A program made the position numbers and the translations under genes. Below, one piece after another: positions 36,838-49,709 of a stretch of 64,000 nucleotides of DNA. The stretch lies in the NCBI RefSeq assembly GCF_011386835.1, contig NC_088791.1, positions 26,634,998 through 26,698,997 of the forward strand, written 5' to 3'. The stretch comes from Chrysemys picta bellii (Eukaryota > Chordata > Testudines > Emydidae). Under the pieces are notes generated by a model that did no database searches, was not told where the DNA came from, and saw only the letters and a program-made list of their open reading frames with translations. The first letter of the stretch is position 1; each line of letters starts with the position of its first letter.

Positions 36838-37515
36838 GGTCTCTCTCTTTTTTCATGAAACGTCTCATAAGGTCTCGGTTTCATCCCAATATGTCTGAAA
36901 CGAAATGGCGAAACCTCATCATTTTTCACAAAATGGAATCCTTGTTTTCCCAGCCAGCCCTGCTTTATTGCTTGCAACTGCCAACTGCTCTGCTCATTTA
37001 GAAGCTGTTGGCCCTGGACGATGATGTGGCCTGTATAATAGCCCTGTAGTGGTGGTGAATTCCATACTGATGTTGCCTAGTAGCTCCACAAATCAGCAAA
37101 ACAAACTGCTAAAACCATCTAGAGAAAGGGATCCAAACAAAGCCAAAGTTTTGATTCTCAAAATTCAAACATGTAGATCCCTTCCACATGCTCTGTCAGC
37201 ACCAGAATTGCTATCACCTTACAGGACTATACACAAATTAGATTGTCATAGTCTATGGGCTTGATTCACCACTCCATCTGAGGAGGTGTGCTGAACACAG
37301 CCTGTGCCAGCTCCCGTGATTCTGAGCCACCTTGCCTCTACTAAGCAGCCCTAACTCTCATCACTGGCATAAGGTCCCTTATGCGAGTGGAAGATCAGGA
37401 GTAGTGGAGCTTTGCCATGTTCCCTCCCACCCCTATCTCATCCACACCGCACTCTCAGAACATCCCAATATGGCTCTTCCCTCCTCATATGCAAGATGTC
37501 CACTAGCAGAGTTCC

Positions 37516-37925
37516 CCAGTGGTCTGCAAATTGTGGGGCATGCCCCCCATAGGTGGGCGCAGAGGAACATTCGGGGGTGTGTGCAGCAGGGCCTGGGTCA
37601 GACCCCATGGGAGGCAGTCAGAGAGTGCCACCCAGACCTGCTCTGCCCCAAGCCCAGCTCTGGCCCCAGTCACAGCTCCATTCCGGCCACAGCTCCACTC
37701 CATCCCCTGCTCTGCCCCCAGCCTAGCTCTTCCCTCATTCCCTTTCTGTCCCCAAGCCAGCTCTGCCTCTAGCCCCAGCTCCTCCCTCCATCCCCAGTTC
37801 AGTCCCCAGCTCCACCTTCAGCCCAAGCTAATCTGCTGAGTCAACTGTGCAGTAATGAAGGGGGGACGTGAACAGATTCCATTTCTGGTAAGGGGGGCAC
37901 AACAGGAAAAGTTTGGGCACCACTG
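37516..37925. mobile_element. hAT-type MITE with C-rich body
   Basis: Inverted ends CCAGTGGTCTGCAAAT and TTTGGGCACCACTG are of the hAT type. The body is a simple run of CCCAGCTCTGCCCC-like units (37640-37830), which yields long chance open frames on the plus strand. I could not find a convincing target duplication. Confidence 0.7.
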
Positions 37926-40169
37926 CCCTAGACTGGGGAAATTCTCCACTGGTCATTTCCAGTTGTTTTCAGGCAGTGTAAAATAAGCATCCTTGGTGGA
38001 CCAGAGACGCAAGATCAATTTCTGCAGAATCAGCGAGGTCTAAGCTGTTTGGGGATCATATTCAATAGAGCCATAATAATAGCATGTATGGTAGTTAGTA
38101 GTTACTGCTCACTGAAAAATGCACAAACAATGAAGATAAAGGAAATAATCTGGGCACCACATCACAGTGAGACCTGTTTAGAGCCAAGTTCCTAATCAAC
38201 TATTGGCCTGTGCTTTTTTCAAAAATGCTTCACATAATGTTGATTGGCAGCATAACAAAGCTTGTTTCAAGAGAAGAGTCTAGGGAAGGGGGAATGCTTT
38301 GTATCAGACTCATCACAGTTCCACTAAACTTAAATGCTAGAAGGAGCAAACAGGCATGATTTTTAAAAAAAAGCATGTTATCAAAAACATAGAAAAATAA
38401 AACAACCGGAATATTGGGATCTAGCACATGGTTCTTAATTGCAAACAGCAGCAGAAGGAAAGGTATTCTGGGTTCATTCATGTCTGGTGTTTCACCAAAT
38501 GTTTTAAATGTAATTCTGCAGTTACCGTGCTGCATTTTGTCAGTGATGAACAACTGTGGGCAAGGATTGTGTTAGCTGGACAGTGTACCACACAAAATTT
38601 GCATCAACTTTATCTATTTACTGAAAGACCACGAGACTCTTCCTTGAAAAAATACATACTGCAGTAGCTCATTCCAGATATGAAGAGCCAGAATTCTATG
38701 TACTACATCATTTAATATATTGTTGATCAGAAAGCAGCTATTGTTGCATACAACCGGCACAACAATGGTGGAAAGAGTACTTTTCTATATGGACAATAGT
38801 GGAACACATCTTCCGATCCTGTAACCTTGTGTAATTTCTAACAAGAAAGTGAGTGCTGAAAACGCAGCCTTAGTCCAAGTAATAACATGTACCCAGCTGT
38901 TGAAAAATAAACTAGAGAAAATATGGGAAAACTCCCAACTCTGAGTGGCCCTTTCTCATCTCATACAAATTAAGGCTGGTGAGAATTTCCAGAATTGATA
39001 ACCCTTTGTTTTTCAAGGAGGCAACATGGTGCCCTCCAGTGGACAGGGAAATGCAGTAGGACTAAGGAAACCTGAATTCTCTTTCCAACTCTGCCAATAT
39101 CCTGTTGTTGATCATAAGAATTATCCTACTCGGTTGTTTGACTAGTGGCAACCATGGAGAAAAACGTCTAACCATGCTGGTAGACATACCGAAATTTCTC
39201 AGCTGACAATACAGCAGACACGCTAAAGGATGTGTAGTTGTACTCTGAATGGTGATGCTGTAAAAATGGCATCATTGGGTGCCATGTTCATTGTATCTAA
39301 ATAAGTTCAGACCAAATATAGTCTCAGTTTATAAGTCAAATGCTATTTTTTCTAACTGCCAGTCTTGGAAACTCACCCAGGGCTCTGGAATCAAGCTGAG
39401 TTCTTCTCTTCTCTTATTTCAAGAATATAAAAGCAAATGGGATCATGGAGGGAGAATACCAGTGCAGTTGCCCTGAACTGTGACAGGTGCCAGTCTCCTC
39501 TATTCTCTGCCTGTGGCACACAACAGTTTAGTCTCCTGAGGACAGAAATGCTTTAATCTAACCTAAGTTACTGGGCTCAACATAGAGGTAAACTGGGTGA
39601 AATTCAATGGCTTGTGATCTACAGGAGATCAGATTACGTGATCTAATGGTTCTTTCTGCCTTTACACTCTATGAAACTATGAACGCAAGTTTCCTGAATC
39701 TCAGAATTCCTCTGCCATCAAAAAATAGTTCTGAAACCATTGGCAACATTCTTGTTTCATCTCCCTTTAATGGTCATTTCACATAGAGGATGACAACCTA
39801 CTACTACTGCTATCCGTTAGTCCATTAGCTCATAGGTGCTCTGAATCTAAAGGTTCCAATCCCATTGATGCTTTATGTACATGTCAAAATGATTCAACAT
39901 GATTGAAATGTGTTTTCAGTTTGCTTTTTTAAAACTTAGAAAATAATAACCCACTAAAATATATTAAAATAATGGTAAAGTTGCAAAGTCAAGCACCAAA
40001 AGTTAGAATATGCCAGAATTAAGATTGTTTGTGACTTAAGGTTATGCATATGCATTATGATACAGTCTATAATTATATGATCACACGTCACAACAAAAAC
40101 TGAGGCAGGGGACCTACAGACAACAGCCTTTTTTCCACACACAACTCTGATCCAGTCCCCAAAGTATCA
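37926..40169. other. RELN: Intron, mostly unassigned
   Basis: AT-rich apart from the CR1 tail at 39.6 kb. Frames near 38230-38667 show no recognisable protein. Confidence 0.5.
39565..39681 (+). mobile_element. CR1 3' end fragment
   Basis: A short piece reading ...CTACAGGAGATCAGATTACG TGATCTAATGG... and ending TACACTCTATGAAACTATGA matches the general pattern of a CR1 3' UTR and octamer tail. It is strongly 5'-truncated and has no coding part. Confidence 0.7.
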
Positions 40170-40560
40170 TTAAGGCTGTGAGTCTGTCACAGAGATCATG
40201 GAAGTCACGGATTCTTACTGGGACCTCTGTGACTTCTGTGGTGGCTGGTGCGGCTGGCTCCAAGGCTGCCACGACCTCTGCCTGCTGCTGCTAGACCCTA
40301 CCTCCCCAGCACTGGTGGGGGTTCCAAGCAGCACACCATTGCCCCCCCCCAAACACCCGAGCGCCACCCCCACAGCACATGCTGCACCCTCGGGCCGCCC
40401 ACAGAGAACCCACAGTGCCCCGGGACGGCCCCCTCCCAGCACCCAAGATTTAGTCAGGGATATATAAATGGACCTGTCACCAGCCATGAATTTTTGTTTA
40501 CTGCCTGTGACCTGTCTATGACCTTTACTAAAAATACCTGTGACTAAAACGTAGCTTTAA
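40170..40560. mobile_element. TTAA-flanked MITE (piggyBac-type site)
   Basis: The element runs between two TTAA sites (40170-40173, 40557-40560), the duplication used by piggyBac transposases. Ends TTAAGGCTGTGAGTCTGTCA and GTGACTAAAACGTAGCTTTA are imperfect inverted repeats, and ATCATGGAAGTCACGG with TGACCTGTCTATGACC extends them. The centre is GC-rich with chance frames on both strands. No transposase. Confidence 0.62.
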
Positions 40561-42823
40561 GTATCATCCATTCTGTGTATTGAATTAGTCAGGGATCCTA
40601 TGGAAAAAATAGTATGTGATCATGTAATTAAAGACTCTATTATAATGCATATCTACATACCCAGGGGGCTGAATTTAGCTTGCCTGGGCAACCGTTTGAG
40701 AACTTGACTTTGCTACTTTAATGTTCTTCTGTTGTTATTTTGTGTGTGCAATAAATACAATCACATATTTAACTTTGAAAGTATTTTCCTGTATTTCTTT
40801 TAGTCAATTATTTTTAACAAACTAAAAAGTTAGTAAACAGACTATCTTAAATGACAGTTTAGCTAAGTGGTTTACCAGAAGATTGTGGTTCGCTCAGACA
40901 GTATGTCACTTTTCCACCATGGTTAAAGGAGTAATATAGCAGACTGGGTAATCTTCTTGGCTGTTTGTTCAATATTTCCACAATTTTCATCATGGTTTCT
41001 ATAAATGTTTTAAATAGGTAACGAGGCTTTTAAATCACAGCCTTTATTTTATGTATTTCAGGTTCATGTATTAACATAGTTGCCAACATGTGTCCCAGAC
41101 ACATAGACATGCAAATTTTATTTCTGGAAGAGATTACTTAAAATTTCCCAGAAGGGAGTTGTATTATTAGGGGATTATAGTAACATGACCACATGGAAAA
41201 AGCATATTTGATTTCCTGTAACTTCACTTTAAACCAGGGGTGCCAAACGTCTTCTCTGGAGAGAGCCAAATTACATTTTAATTTATGGCCTTTGGACTGG
41301 GTCTATTACAAAATTAGGGTCATATTCTACTCTCCTTCAACAGTATGGTTGTCTGCACTTTTATTCAGTCCCCACTTTTGCTGGGCAATGCTACTACATG
41401 CTGCCTCAGACAATATGTACCTCAGGGTTGAATATAAGGGTGCTGCTCCATCCCTTAGTAAGTTACTGTTACATTCAGCTTTACTTAGAGGAAAAAATGA
41501 GGTAAGGAACTTGTAGGACCACAGCTATTTCTATGGCCTTTTTTGGCCACTTGCACATGCAAGTACCCAGTATGTACATACAATTCCACTAACTATGCGA
41601 ATTAGGTGACAAAGGTATTAGAAAATAAGAGTATTTTAGTATTTCATTAGACTTAATTTACAATGCATCAAGATGAATGGGGCAGTTCAAATCTCTTAGA
41701 TCCACTGTTATATGCTACCTACAGATTCAGGAAAACAACTCTGTATAAGTTAACAAATTCAGTTCATATTTGAAAGGAATTTTTTATGGCCACAAGGTCT
41801 AAAAATATGGGGGGGGGGTTAATAATAGCTTACATTTTGCGATCAGAATCTGTCACAGATGCTTGATAAATACTTAAATAGGCAGTAACAGCCCACAGGA
41901 TGGGTGGTTAATACACTGGTTTAATCTCCAGGTTAGCATACAAGTTACGTGCAATGTGTTCATAGAAGCAATCAAAATGATATTTTCTTCAGTGACTAAT
42001 TAAAAATAAAAATCTATGACACATATATACTTCTAAACACATAGAAAAGAATATTTTTTCTATAACACACCGAATATCGCTCTATAATATTGTATTTAGA
42101 GACTTCTGTAGTAAATTATTCCAGCGATTAAAGCACAAATTGCTTTTGCAATTGAGGTCATCCTTATCACTTTCACAAACTGGTAAGTGAAGCTATCTAT
42201 AAAAGCACTCGTCTTAACAATCTAAGCTATAATGTTATGTATCACCTTGCAAAGGAGTCAAGCCAATACAAGCAGGAGCTTAACTAGGTTAGTGTGAGCT
42301 CAAAGAACAAATTGTAACAGCAAATTTTAATAGAAAGATATTATGTTATGCAAATTTCCATACAAACAGTAAAATGACTTATTGGCCAAATAAAGGTCCT
42401 GATTTTGAAAGGTAATCAGCGTTTACAACTCCCATTGGTTGGGAGTCACAGGTGCTCAGCACATCTTAGGCTCAGTCCCAAATTTTGCCGACAAAACTAC
42501 TCTACTCGACATTCAATATTTTTTAAATTTACATTGCCAGAGTTCATCTTTAAATATCTCTGGTGGGAAGACAGGGAACTATTCAAATGTATCATATTAA
42601 GCTATCAGAAGATTTCTACTGCTTTGAAATATCTGTACTTTTCATTTTCATAAACAATGTATTTCTAAAAGGGTGCCACTATGTATTTATTGTTGATTGA
42701 TTGAGATATTTAGACAACAAGAATAAACAATAGCTCAAATGCTGCCAATCTAAGTATAGTTCATTATCTGATATTGCACAGAGACAGAACAGATCTTGTA
42801 AAATTGATGCATGTCATCACTAT
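40561..42823. other. RELN: Intron, mostly unassigned
   Basis: AT-rich. ACCAGGGGTGCCAAACGTCT at about 41235 could be the left end of a degraded hAT MITE, but no right end was found. A G run lies near 41811. Confidence 0.5.
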
Positions 42824-42957
42824 GGCCCAGATTCTGATACCTTTACTCATGATATATATACCCACTGACTTCAATGGGACTACCTATGGAATAAAGTGTA
42901 AAGAGAGTAAAGCATGAGTCAAGAGAGAGCATGAATAAAGGTATCAGAATCTAGCCC
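42824..42957. repeat. Fold-back repeat, 27-bp arms
   Basis: GGCCCAGATTCTGATACCTT (42824 on) pairs with AAGGTATCAGAATCTAGCCC (to 42957) around CACTGACTTCAATGGGACTA. A degraded relative begins at 13522 (GGGCCAGATTCTGATACCCT). Confidence 0.75.
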
Positions 42958-43148
42958 TATGTGACTTGCAGTATAAGTGTGTATTCACATGATCCCATAC
43001 ATAATATGAATAATCAGACTACATACAATTATAAACAGAACTGGGCTGAGAAAAGAAGAGAAAAGAACAACTGGTTGACCGCAATGAGAGTTGAGTGTGC
43101 TCAGTCCCTTTTAGGATTGAGCTCTAACAGAGCATAGAGAGACCAAGG

Positions 43149-43216
43149 GTGAAATCCTGGTGCTACTAAAGTCCATGGGAGTTTTGCCATGGACTTCAGT
43201 AGGGACAAGATTTCAC
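43149..43216. repeat. Fold-back repeat interrupted by hAT MITE
   Basis: Arms 43149-43178 (GTGAAATCCTGGTGCTACTA on) and 43187-43216 (ending GACAAGATTTCAC) pair over 30 bp with about four mismatches, with an 8-base spacer. A hAT MITE begins six bases after the right arm. Confidence 0.8.
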
Positions 43217-43222
43217 TATAAG

Positions 43223-43403
43223 CAGGGCCGACTCCAAGCTTTCGCGATCAGCGGCAGCTCCACTGCGCCGCTTTCTTCTTCGGCGGCAATTCGGCGGCAG
43301 TCCTTCCCTCCGAGAGGGACAGGGACCCTCCGCCAAATTGCCGCCGAAGAGCCTGACGTACCACCCCTTCCCCTTGCTCAGCTGGTGCCTGGAGCCGGTC
43401 CTG
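43223..43403. mobile_element. hAT-type MITE, 181 bp
   Basis: Inverted ends CAGGGCCGACTCCA and TGGAGCCGGTCCTG bound it. Flanks ACTATAAG (43215-43222) and ATTATAAG (43404-43411) are an 8-bp target duplication with one difference. The core holds CGGCGGCAATTCGGCGGCAG and its complement CAAATTGCCGCCGAAG. It has interrupted a fold-back repeat. Confidence 0.88.
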
Positions 43404-43411
43404 ATTATAAG

Positions 43412-44369
43412 GGCCTGGGTTCTCCTCTCACTGATTTTACAATAGTATACCTCCAGTGACTTCAATCAAGTTACTTCTGATGAACATGAGTTTAAGTAAG
43501 AGGTGGATCTGTCCCTAACATTCAGAAATGACCTTGGTATTCCCATTCCCCAGCCCTTGGCATTTAAGCATATCAGTAATGAAGATACTCCTCACATACC
43601 TGCCTGGCTGGGGTTAAGGGATGATGGTTACTGTAAAACATGGAGAAGATTAAGAGCTACAAAGAGATACAATATTGGTCCTAAATTGAAAGGATGATGA
43701 CCTTTAGGTGAAGGTAGGCAGTGTAAATGAGAGACCATGCTCCAATGAATAATAGAGAGTGTAGGATTAATAGAATGATCAAAATTCAGAACATAATTAT
43801 GAGTTGAAATTCAATCTTAAACTGGAGATTATTTAATTCTATATTCCACTCCTGAAGTCCTTTATCAACTGTTTCTAAATAAATACATTACAATATTTTA
43901 AATCATGTCAGTCTAAGTGTGGATGCTACTAACTTGAATTCATGGTGTTTTTTGTTTTCCTACACCTATACATCTGGTGAACTCCACCCCAGGTCAGTAG
44001 TGTTTAAAAGTTACTATAGGATAGCTATTAGGTGGCCTGTGAGAGATTGGTTTGGTGGTTTCTGTCAAGTTCTCAGGGCAGAAGTATCAACATTACAAAA
44101 AATCCACCCCCATAACTGGCACTAATTAGCAACTTTGTTATCAGTCTCAGCAGAGGTCAAGGACTGAATGGCTATAGAGGCTGAATTGAGACAGACATAC
44201 TGGCAACAGCATGAAGAGGCTTGCATTACTGCTGTCTGTGCTGTTCCTGTTCTGTTGATAAACAGTCTCCTGGGAACTCATTCTGGCATCTTTCATAAGT
44301 ATTAAATTCACACTAATTTTTAAACTAGATTAGTAGTGAAAGGTGGTGGCATGTGTTATTTAAAAGTTA
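43412..44369. other. RELN: Intron, no recognised feature
   Basis: AT-rich, between the hAT MITE and the inverted LINE. No domain in the short frames. Confidence 0.5.
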
Positions 44370-45140
44370 ATTTTGTCAAGATGTCTGTTAAGGAGCAGCT
44401 ACATCCTACCAAGCAGAACAATGACGAAGAGCAATGAGATCAGCTTGTAGTTGCCCTTTTACATGGACATATGATGCTGGTACTTTGCCTGAAGCCCACT
44501 CTTTTAAGAACAGTTGTTCACTGGTTCCAAGACACCTTTGAGCAGCTGAGGTGGAATACTATCAGGTTCAGCAGCATGTCCATTTCATAACTTTTAGATG
44601 GTCTTGCATATTCCTCACGTGACAGAGAATCGGTGCTTATACATGGGTCTGCAGCCATGTGGTTCATGTAGCTCTGGACAGTTGTCAGCAGGTGTGTAGT
44701 TCAGTGAGCTTTCATAATGTGTTTCCTATCAGTTCAGGACCTCGTCTGTCGATGAGCAAAGAGAGCTGTCTGGTTTTGTGAGGGGGATGTTAGAAGGCTG
44801 TTTATGGCTACCAGGCAGGTATGTATTGATTCAGGCAGGAAGCAGGTTGTTGTACTTTAGGCTTTGTCAGCCAGTTAGTTGATGTAGATCTCATGGTCAC
44901 GTTTTGCCGTGGCCTGGAATATGCCTTTCAGCTGTTTATGGTCTTGGACAACTCCCTGTTTGTGTGCTTCTGCCTTTTTTGCTAATATAGCAAGAACTCT
45001 TCAGAAGGCCAAGGTTTCTTGAGAGACCACCCGAAGCTGATTGTTTCAGCAGTGGCATGGTGCGTAATCTTCATACCGGTAATGGTGTGAGAGTGTGTGT
45101 TGGATCACAGCTTTCACCACATTTCTGCACAGCCTCACAT
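44370..45140 (-). mobile_element. LINE fragment, inverted 5' part
   Basis: Read on the minus strand this segment moves from an endonuclease-reverse transcriptase linker (KKGRSTQTGS, TMRSTSTNWLTKPK, degraded) into early reverse transcriptase (NGHAAEPDSIPPQLLKGVLE, ending near KVPASYVHVKGQL). It carries many stops. It abuts a plus-strand fragment of what appears to be the same LINE that contains later domains, so the two are one insertion with an inverted 5' segment. Confidence 0.65.
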
Positions 45141-45990
45141 GTACAGCAGAGTTGCATTCTTGCCCTGGCACTATTTTGCTGAGCTATTGACTGGATATTA
45201 GGATTTGCTGCTTCACACCTTGGAATCAAGGTTGGTCAAGAAGTGTTCACCAACCAAGACTATGCCAGTGATACTACCTTGCTTGTGGAGAAGTCAGAGA
45301 ATTTCATCCGCATCCTCCAAGGTCTCTAAGACATTGCCCACACTATGGGATTGAACATCTCATGGCAGACGATCAAGGTGCAAAATGTCAGAGTTGGGCC
45401 ACCAGAACCCAAGCACAGCTCAAGTGGTTGCAGCAAACTGGACTTCCTTTGACAAATAGATCTTACCACCCTTTGCATGAAGTCCATATCTCACTTATGG
45501 ATGCACAAATGTCTTCTTGCTGAACCAAAGCTCCAGATCTATCAAACCTATATACTATCTCTATCATTATACTGGTCAAAAACCAGGACCCTTTTACAAG
45601 CAGACTTGGAGTGGTTAGAGACATTCCATACGTGCGGTCAACACCAAATCCTGAGCATACAGCGGTTTGACTTTGCGAGAAATGTAATAATCTTGCAGAG
45701 ATCTGGCCTTCCTTCAATCGCTCATTATATTAAAAAAGCAGCATTGTAAGCTCTTCAGCCATGTCACAAGGATGGACAAAAATGCCCCAATACACCATGC
45801 TCTCAAGCTCTCCATCAACAGGTAAAGGGGTGCATGCACTGTTCCTATATGTTGCTGTCCATAGGGCTGACCCAGAGATTCGTGGATTCACAGGGTTGAG
45901 CCAGATCCGGAAACTTCACTACACGACGTAGGTCTGGCTGGTGCCGTGGTGCTCAGTAGACTATGGATGTTTGATGATGATTCAGAAACA
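45140..45990 (+). mobile_element. LINE fragment, reverse transcriptase C-terminal part
   Basis: Plus-strand remnants: SCILALALFC, AIDWILGFAASHLGIKVGQE, NQDYASDTTLLVEKSENF (the catalytic YADD degraded to YASD, near 45258), AHTMGLNISWQTIKVQNV, then DLEWLETFHTCGQHQILSIQ and RSGLPSIAHYIKKAAL. The end near 45985 is GATGATGATTC. I do not recognise the clade with certainty; it is not CR1. Confidence 0.72.
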
Positions 45991-46507
45991 TAAATTGCTT
46001 ACATTTTCCTTGGACAGGTGCCTTCCCTAGTGTGTACATTAACTGTTTATATAAACAATTAAAGGTAGGGTTTCCAGTAGTGATCATTGATGGCCTAACT
46101 GTGCTCCCATTAAAGTCAATGGGAAAACTCCCATTGGTATCAGTGGGAACAGTTTTATGCCAGCACTGAGGGCTTTTGAAAACCCACCGTAAATTTGTTT
46201 AAATGTAAATCTGCAGTTATAGCAACTTTTAGTTTTTCACAGACCTGTCCTCCAGCTGTCCTTGAAAGTGAAAATTATACAAAATACTGGTTCAGGAATA
46301 AAGGAATTCAATGTAAAATGCTAGCAAAAACATGTTTTGGAAAGTCACCACTCCTATAAATGACCTGAAAATCCCAGACTTGGGTAGGACCAACAATTAT
46401 TTCATGAGCAATCCTTTAAAAGAAGAGAAACAAACATCTGAGAAGGAAAGAAAATAAAATAGGGGTAGAAAGAAGAAAAAACGTCTTCTTATCCTGCTCT
46501 GGATTTC

Positions 46508-46623
46508 TTTGTATAATGACTCTTCCTCCCAGCTAACTCAAAGTATAGACACCAGCATGGACTAGAGCTGGATTAAGAGTTTCTATACTTTCAGTTAGCT
46601 GGGAGGAGGAATCATTATACAAA
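46508..46623. repeat. Long near-perfect hairpin, 42-bp arms
   Basis: Left arm 46508-46549 (TTTGTATAATGACTCTTCCT on) and right arm 46582-46623 (ending GAATCATTATACAAA) pair with about three mismatches over 42 bp, with a 32-base spacer. The spacer contains CTAGAGCTGGATTAAG, the terminus of an AT-rich repeat family that continues to the right. Confidence 0.85.
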
Positions 46624-47075
46624 GGGAACCTTCAAAACAAAAGGTTGTTTTGAATTGGAAAATAGAACTTTCCACCTCCACTTATCTCTCTCCAAATGTA
46701 AATTTTTGGACCAAAACTTTTTTTTGACAGAAAAGTGCAGATTCGGTGACAATGAAATATTTTGACAATTTCTTTCTATTTGCCAAATTATTTCAGTTGG
46801 AGGGCGGGGGACAAAATTCATAATAAAAAATTCATTTTGAAATTTTCAAAAAGAAAGATTTTAATTTTTCAATTCAAAATAGCTTTTTAAGTTTCCTTAA
46901 ACTTTTTTTTACATTTTTTTTATTTTAAAATATGCTGGAAATTGAAATGAAATGTGTTTTTTTTCTGATCAAACACAATGTTTTACTTTTTGTTTCACTG
47001 AAAATTTTGACCCAAATATTTTTATGTTTAATTGCCAGTAAACCAAAAAAATCCATTATTCACACAGCTAGTTTC
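46560..47075. repeat. AT-rich repeat, right of hairpin
   Basis: Begins ACTAGAGCTGGATTAAG and continues through TTTTGGACCAAAACTTTTTT, TTTTCAATTCAAAATAGC to CATTATTCACACAGCTAG. It overlaps the 42-bp hairpin at its left end. Confidence 0.55.
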
Positions 47076-49709
47076 AAATCCGATATGGTGTAAGAGGGTG
47101 CAATCCATTGATTTCAGTAGAGTTCCATATTCACTTATGTCTGTCTGAATATGGCCATCTGAGTTTATACTCTTTTCTGCAACTGAGTAAATACTGACAT
47201 CTATTTATTTTGTCAAGAGTGTCATAAAATTTGATGTAACATTTTCAGTTCTTATTTCTGCAACACTTGATCTTTTAAATTTTTTTAAAGAGAGAGGAGG
47301 AGAAATAAGGAAAAATGAATCATTTTGTTGTTACTGTATCTTTCAGGGTAGCAACTAGCAGCAAAATCATGCCATTCTTTAGGAGCTATTATTTTGTGGT
47401 ACAGTACTCCAGTAAAGCTAGACACAGCAACCATGGTATGTCCCACTTACTACTTTTTGCTTTGTGTTTGTTACAGAACCTGCAGAATGTGTGTGAGGCC
47501 AATACAAATACTGCAGCTATTATGAAAGTTATGTTAGTTATGAAGTGTTTTATTAAGTTAACTTTTCAGAACATGGAAATTAAACAAATGCAAAAAACTG
47601 CAGTGACAATATTTTGTCAATGGTAGCCAGAATCTTTAGCCAGTTGGGGAGAAGCAGCCAAAGCAGGGACTGCTGCAATAGGGAAAAGTGAGGAAAATGG
47701 GGCCCAGTCAAGGCCACCTCTCCTGCTAGCACCCTGCCAGACCCAGAACCTTACAGAGGAAACCCCCTACTCTGGGGGCACCAGGACCCAGGCAGTGCCT
47801 CCCCCTCCCCTGCCCTGCCACATGGGCTTGGGCATAAACTGCAAAGATGAGCCAGCCAGCCAGTCAGCCAGCATCTCCAGCCACTAGGACAGAAGCACCC
47901 AAAGCTGGAATCTTTGGTTCTTGGATATCTTTCTGAAGTTTTGACAGGACTTTCTCTGCCCTGTGCTGATTAGCTGCCTGCTTCAACCCTCCCCTACTCC
48001 TCCCTTTCTCCACAGTCTCTTCACCTCAGCTTCACTCCGCACCTGTCCCCCTCATTCTCTTCCCTTCATTTTTTTTCCATTTAGCCAATCCCCTGCTAAC
48101 TAAATCCAACCAAAGAAATTAAAAATAAATAAAACTGTGACATTAAGATGACATTGGTTCACTTTGTCTGTGTGTTCTATCCCTTCCCCCACCCTGCATC
48201 TGTCTTGTCTATTTAGGTTATAAACTCTTTGAGGCAGGGACTGTCTCTTTGTTCTGTTTGTACAGTGCCTCGCACAATGGGGTCCACATCCACGACTAGG
48301 GCTCCTAAGAGCTGTGATAATACGAATAATAAATAATAATAATAACTTATGATACCGTAAAAGTAAATTTCCTTTGAGTCACTATGCACAACTGCTGTGC
48401 AATGCTATGTGCTATAGGAAACATCTCTGGTTGAATCATGAAAATAAAGAGGCATGTATATATTCCAAAAAGGCCACCATCATTAATCTTAACTACTTTC
48501 TGATTCCAATTTACTATTTGAGGTTAAACAAATAGGATAGGGATATATATCTTCACTGTCACTGCAGTTTGTGATATATTAACATCCAATCTATGATCAC
48601 TGTGCCCTAAGAATAGAAAGAATGCCACATTGTTAGTACAGGATAGTATTAAAGGCTAAACTTTTAAAAGCAGCCTATCAGTAGTCATTACATTACCCAC
48701 TTGGACTTATGTTCCCAAACAACCAACCCACCCACTTTTTTAAATATAAGAACAACTTAAGATTTCAGTAAGAGTATGTGGAACTTTGATACCCGCAGCT
48801 TGTCAATGGTGGTGGAAAGGAAAAAAATCCTCATCTAAAACACAGACAGCACAATTCATTTTGACTAGCATAACAGATTCCACTATTCTGAGTGACAAGA
48901 GACATACACGTAGAAAGCCTTAGAAACCTCAAACTGTTTGAATTGTTCACCTATATAATTATGGCACAGTCTGGCTTTAATTTGATTTATGAATGAGTCA
49001 GGCCTGAAATATTTCCATTTCCAACCCTACTGTAGGTGTGTTTCCCTTCAGAGACCTAATTTACCAAAACTTTAGGCTGGATGAATGGAAATTGCTTTTT
49101 CTAATTTTTTTTAGGTGACGTACAAAAATTATATTACATTGCTAGAATACGAGGATATGTTATGCTTTGCAACTCTGACAGCACTTAATATGGCACAATA
49201 TAACCTAATGATGATTCAGGCTTTTAAAACAAAATTATCAGAGAGAATCAGTTGGAGAATTAATATCCTGGATTTTTGCATGTAGTAAGCAAACTGGATT
49301 ACCCAAAAGAAAAAAATATATAAAGTTGTTGGCTATTAAGATTTTCTGATATCTCAGTATGATAGGTTTATTCTGTTTTATGTCAAGACTTGGAATCTGG
49401 ACAATATCAAAATAGAACTGTCATTTACTAAATACCTAGGACACAAAGAAGAAGACACAAAGTGAGTGGAAATATGAAAGTGATATACACAGTCACTGGA
49501 TAACTAATTATCAGTTGATCATTTACATCCACAATATGATCGATGGCTAGAAGAACTCAGTTCCTACTCAAATGCCAGGCTTTCAAAAACCTGGATGAAC
49601 CTACAAATTGAACCCCACCCCATTTTTGTTTCACTGGAAAATGTTACCTGGAGAAAGATGACAGGATATTGGTTTTTGGGTAGACAAAAAAACAGAACAA
49701 CAAAACACA
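47076..49709. other. RELN: Intron, mostly unassigned
   Basis: A GC-richer block at 47640-48060 (CCAGCCAGCCAGTCAGCCAG and pyrimidine runs) may be an unnamed repeat. The L2-like tail is at 48.2 kb. 48.4-49.6 kb looks unique and AT-rich. Confidence 0.5.
48201..48348 (+). repeat. L2/MIR-like 3' tail
   Basis: TATAAACTCTTTGAGGCAGG, TTTGTACAGTGCCTCGCACA, ATGGGGTCCACATCCACGAC and an AATAAT-rich terminus (48325-48345) mark the plus-strand copy of the repeat at 28.3 kb. Confidence 0.75.

Noticed and set aside
37332..37839. Plus-strand frames of 106 and 146 codons
   Set aside because: Proline/serine-rich chance frames through a C-rich hAT-type MITE.
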